Source: an uncultured Coriobacteriaceae bacterium (GTDB taxonomy: Bacteria; Actinomycetota; Coriobacteriia; Coriobacteriales; UMGS124). Taken from it: DNA of 5,066 nt. The DNA is taken from assembly GCA_902783515.1 (NCBI GenBank), contig CACZRK010000202.1, positions 1-5,066 on the forward strand, written 5' to 3'. The notes beneath the pieces are model-generated. The model had not been told where the DNA came from. It did no database searches and worked only from the letters and a program-made list of their open reading frames with translations. Of this stretch, positions 4,692-5,066 are shown one piece after another (positions within the stretch are counted from its first letter, which is position 1; the number at the start of each line of letters is the position of its first letter). Position numbers and translations under genes: made by a program.

Positions 4692-5066
4692 ATGAAGACA
4701 TACCTCGTGACGGGCGGCGCCGGGTTCATCGGCTCCAACTTCATCCACTACCTGCTGCGCGCGCACGACGACGTCCGCGTCGTGAACGTGGACAAGCTCA
4801 CGTACGCCGGCAACCTGGAGAACCTGGCGTCGGTGCAGGACGACCCGCGCTACGCGTTCTCGCAGACCGACATCTGCGACGCCCCCGCGGTCGCCTCGCT
4901 GTTCGCGACCTGGCACCCCGACGTGGTGGTGAACTTCGCCGCCGAGAGCCACGTGGATCGCTCCATCGCGACGCCGGGCATCTTCGCGGAGACGAACGTG
5001 ATGGGCACGGTCACGATGCTCAACGCCGCCCGCGCTGCCTGGGAGCAGCCCGACGGGACGTTCGGC
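4692..5066 (+). CDS. rfbB: dTDP-glucose 4,6-dehydratase, 3' end beyond the window
   Basis: The first 125 codons of RfbB/RmlB, an extended short-chain dehydrogenase/reductase that converts dTDP-glucose to dTDP-4-keto-6-deoxyglucose with bound NAD+. Visible: the first Rossmann strand and glycine motif LVTGGAGFIGSNF at 5-17, the family signature VDKLTYAGNLENL at 33-45 (D34 binds the NAD ribose; T37-N41 contact cofactor and substrate), TDIC at 59-62, NFAAESHVDRSI at 81-92, and ETNVMGT at 100-106. The catalytic Tyr-x3-Lys and Asp-Glu pair lie downstream and cannot be checked. The frame is open to the right edge; full-length relatives have about 330-350 residues. AAGGA stands 6 nt before the ATG. 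Spacing and shared pathway argue for co-transcription with rfbA. rfbC and rfbD would be expected beyond the edge. Confidence 0.96.
   Translation, partial: MKTYLVTGGAGFIGSNFIHYLLRAHDDVRVVNVDKLTYAGNLENLASVQDDPRYAFSQTDICDAPAVASLFATWHPDVVVNFAAESHVDRSIATPGIFAETNVMGTVTMLNAARAAWEQPDGTFG

Noticed and set aside
1..5066. CRISPR array, tRNA/rRNA gene, insertion sequence or attachment site
   Set aside because: No regularly spaced repeats, no cloverleaf or rRNA-like stretch, no transposase frame and no long terminal inverted repeats were seen on reading either strand.

Overview
The window is strongly GC-rich with heavy G/C third-position codon bias. It carries a split Gram-positive capsule-control module: a Wzz-type membrane protein, a separate BY-kinase and a PHP-type phosphatase. 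High GC together with this Firmicutes-style separate CpsC/CpsD/CpsB set suggests a Coriobacteriia-type actinobacterium (Olsenella, Collinsella or Atopobium relatives). That placement is an inference from style, not a database match.

Layout, left half (minus strand, read right to left): cpsC-like chain-length regulator (1984-2634), cpsD-like tyrosine autokinase (1154-1981), cpsB-like metal-dependent tyrosine phosphatase (461-1126), then an unrecognised Arg-rich, helix-forming gene that runs off the left edge (1-376 or 1-412). The first three are tightly spaced (2 and 27 nt gaps) and form an operon. The fourth follows by 48 or 84 nt with no visible terminator.

Layout, right half (plus strand): a 99-residue acidic protein of unknown function with an excellent ribosome binding site (3140-3439), a 266-nt spacer holding a strong inverted repeat and a probable promoter, then rfbA/rmlA (3706-4605) and the first 125 codons of rfbB/rmlB (4692 to the right edge). 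rfbA and rfbB catalyse the first two steps of dTDP-L-rhamnose synthesis.

The two halves are divergent and separated by about 500 nt (2635-3139). This spacer contains two AT-rich islands (2855-2900 and about 3021-3068). The right island carries a plausible plus-strand promoter whose -35 is bracketed by two exact TTTGCCA repeats 20 bp apart. No convincing minus-strand promoter hexamers were found, so the cps operon may have a leader of roughly 200 nt.

Together this is the control end of a surface polysaccharide locus. CpsC/CpsD/CpsB set chain length and export through tyrosine phosphorylation, and RfbA/RfbB make activated sugar for the rhamnose in the polymer. No glycosyltransferase, flippase or polymerase lies in the window. 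No wholly new system is visible. The best leads are the two unrecognised genes, the degenerate oligomerisation motif and long C-terminal tail of the kinase, the mutually exclusive stem-loops between the 99-residue gene and rfbA, and shared promoter-region motifs.
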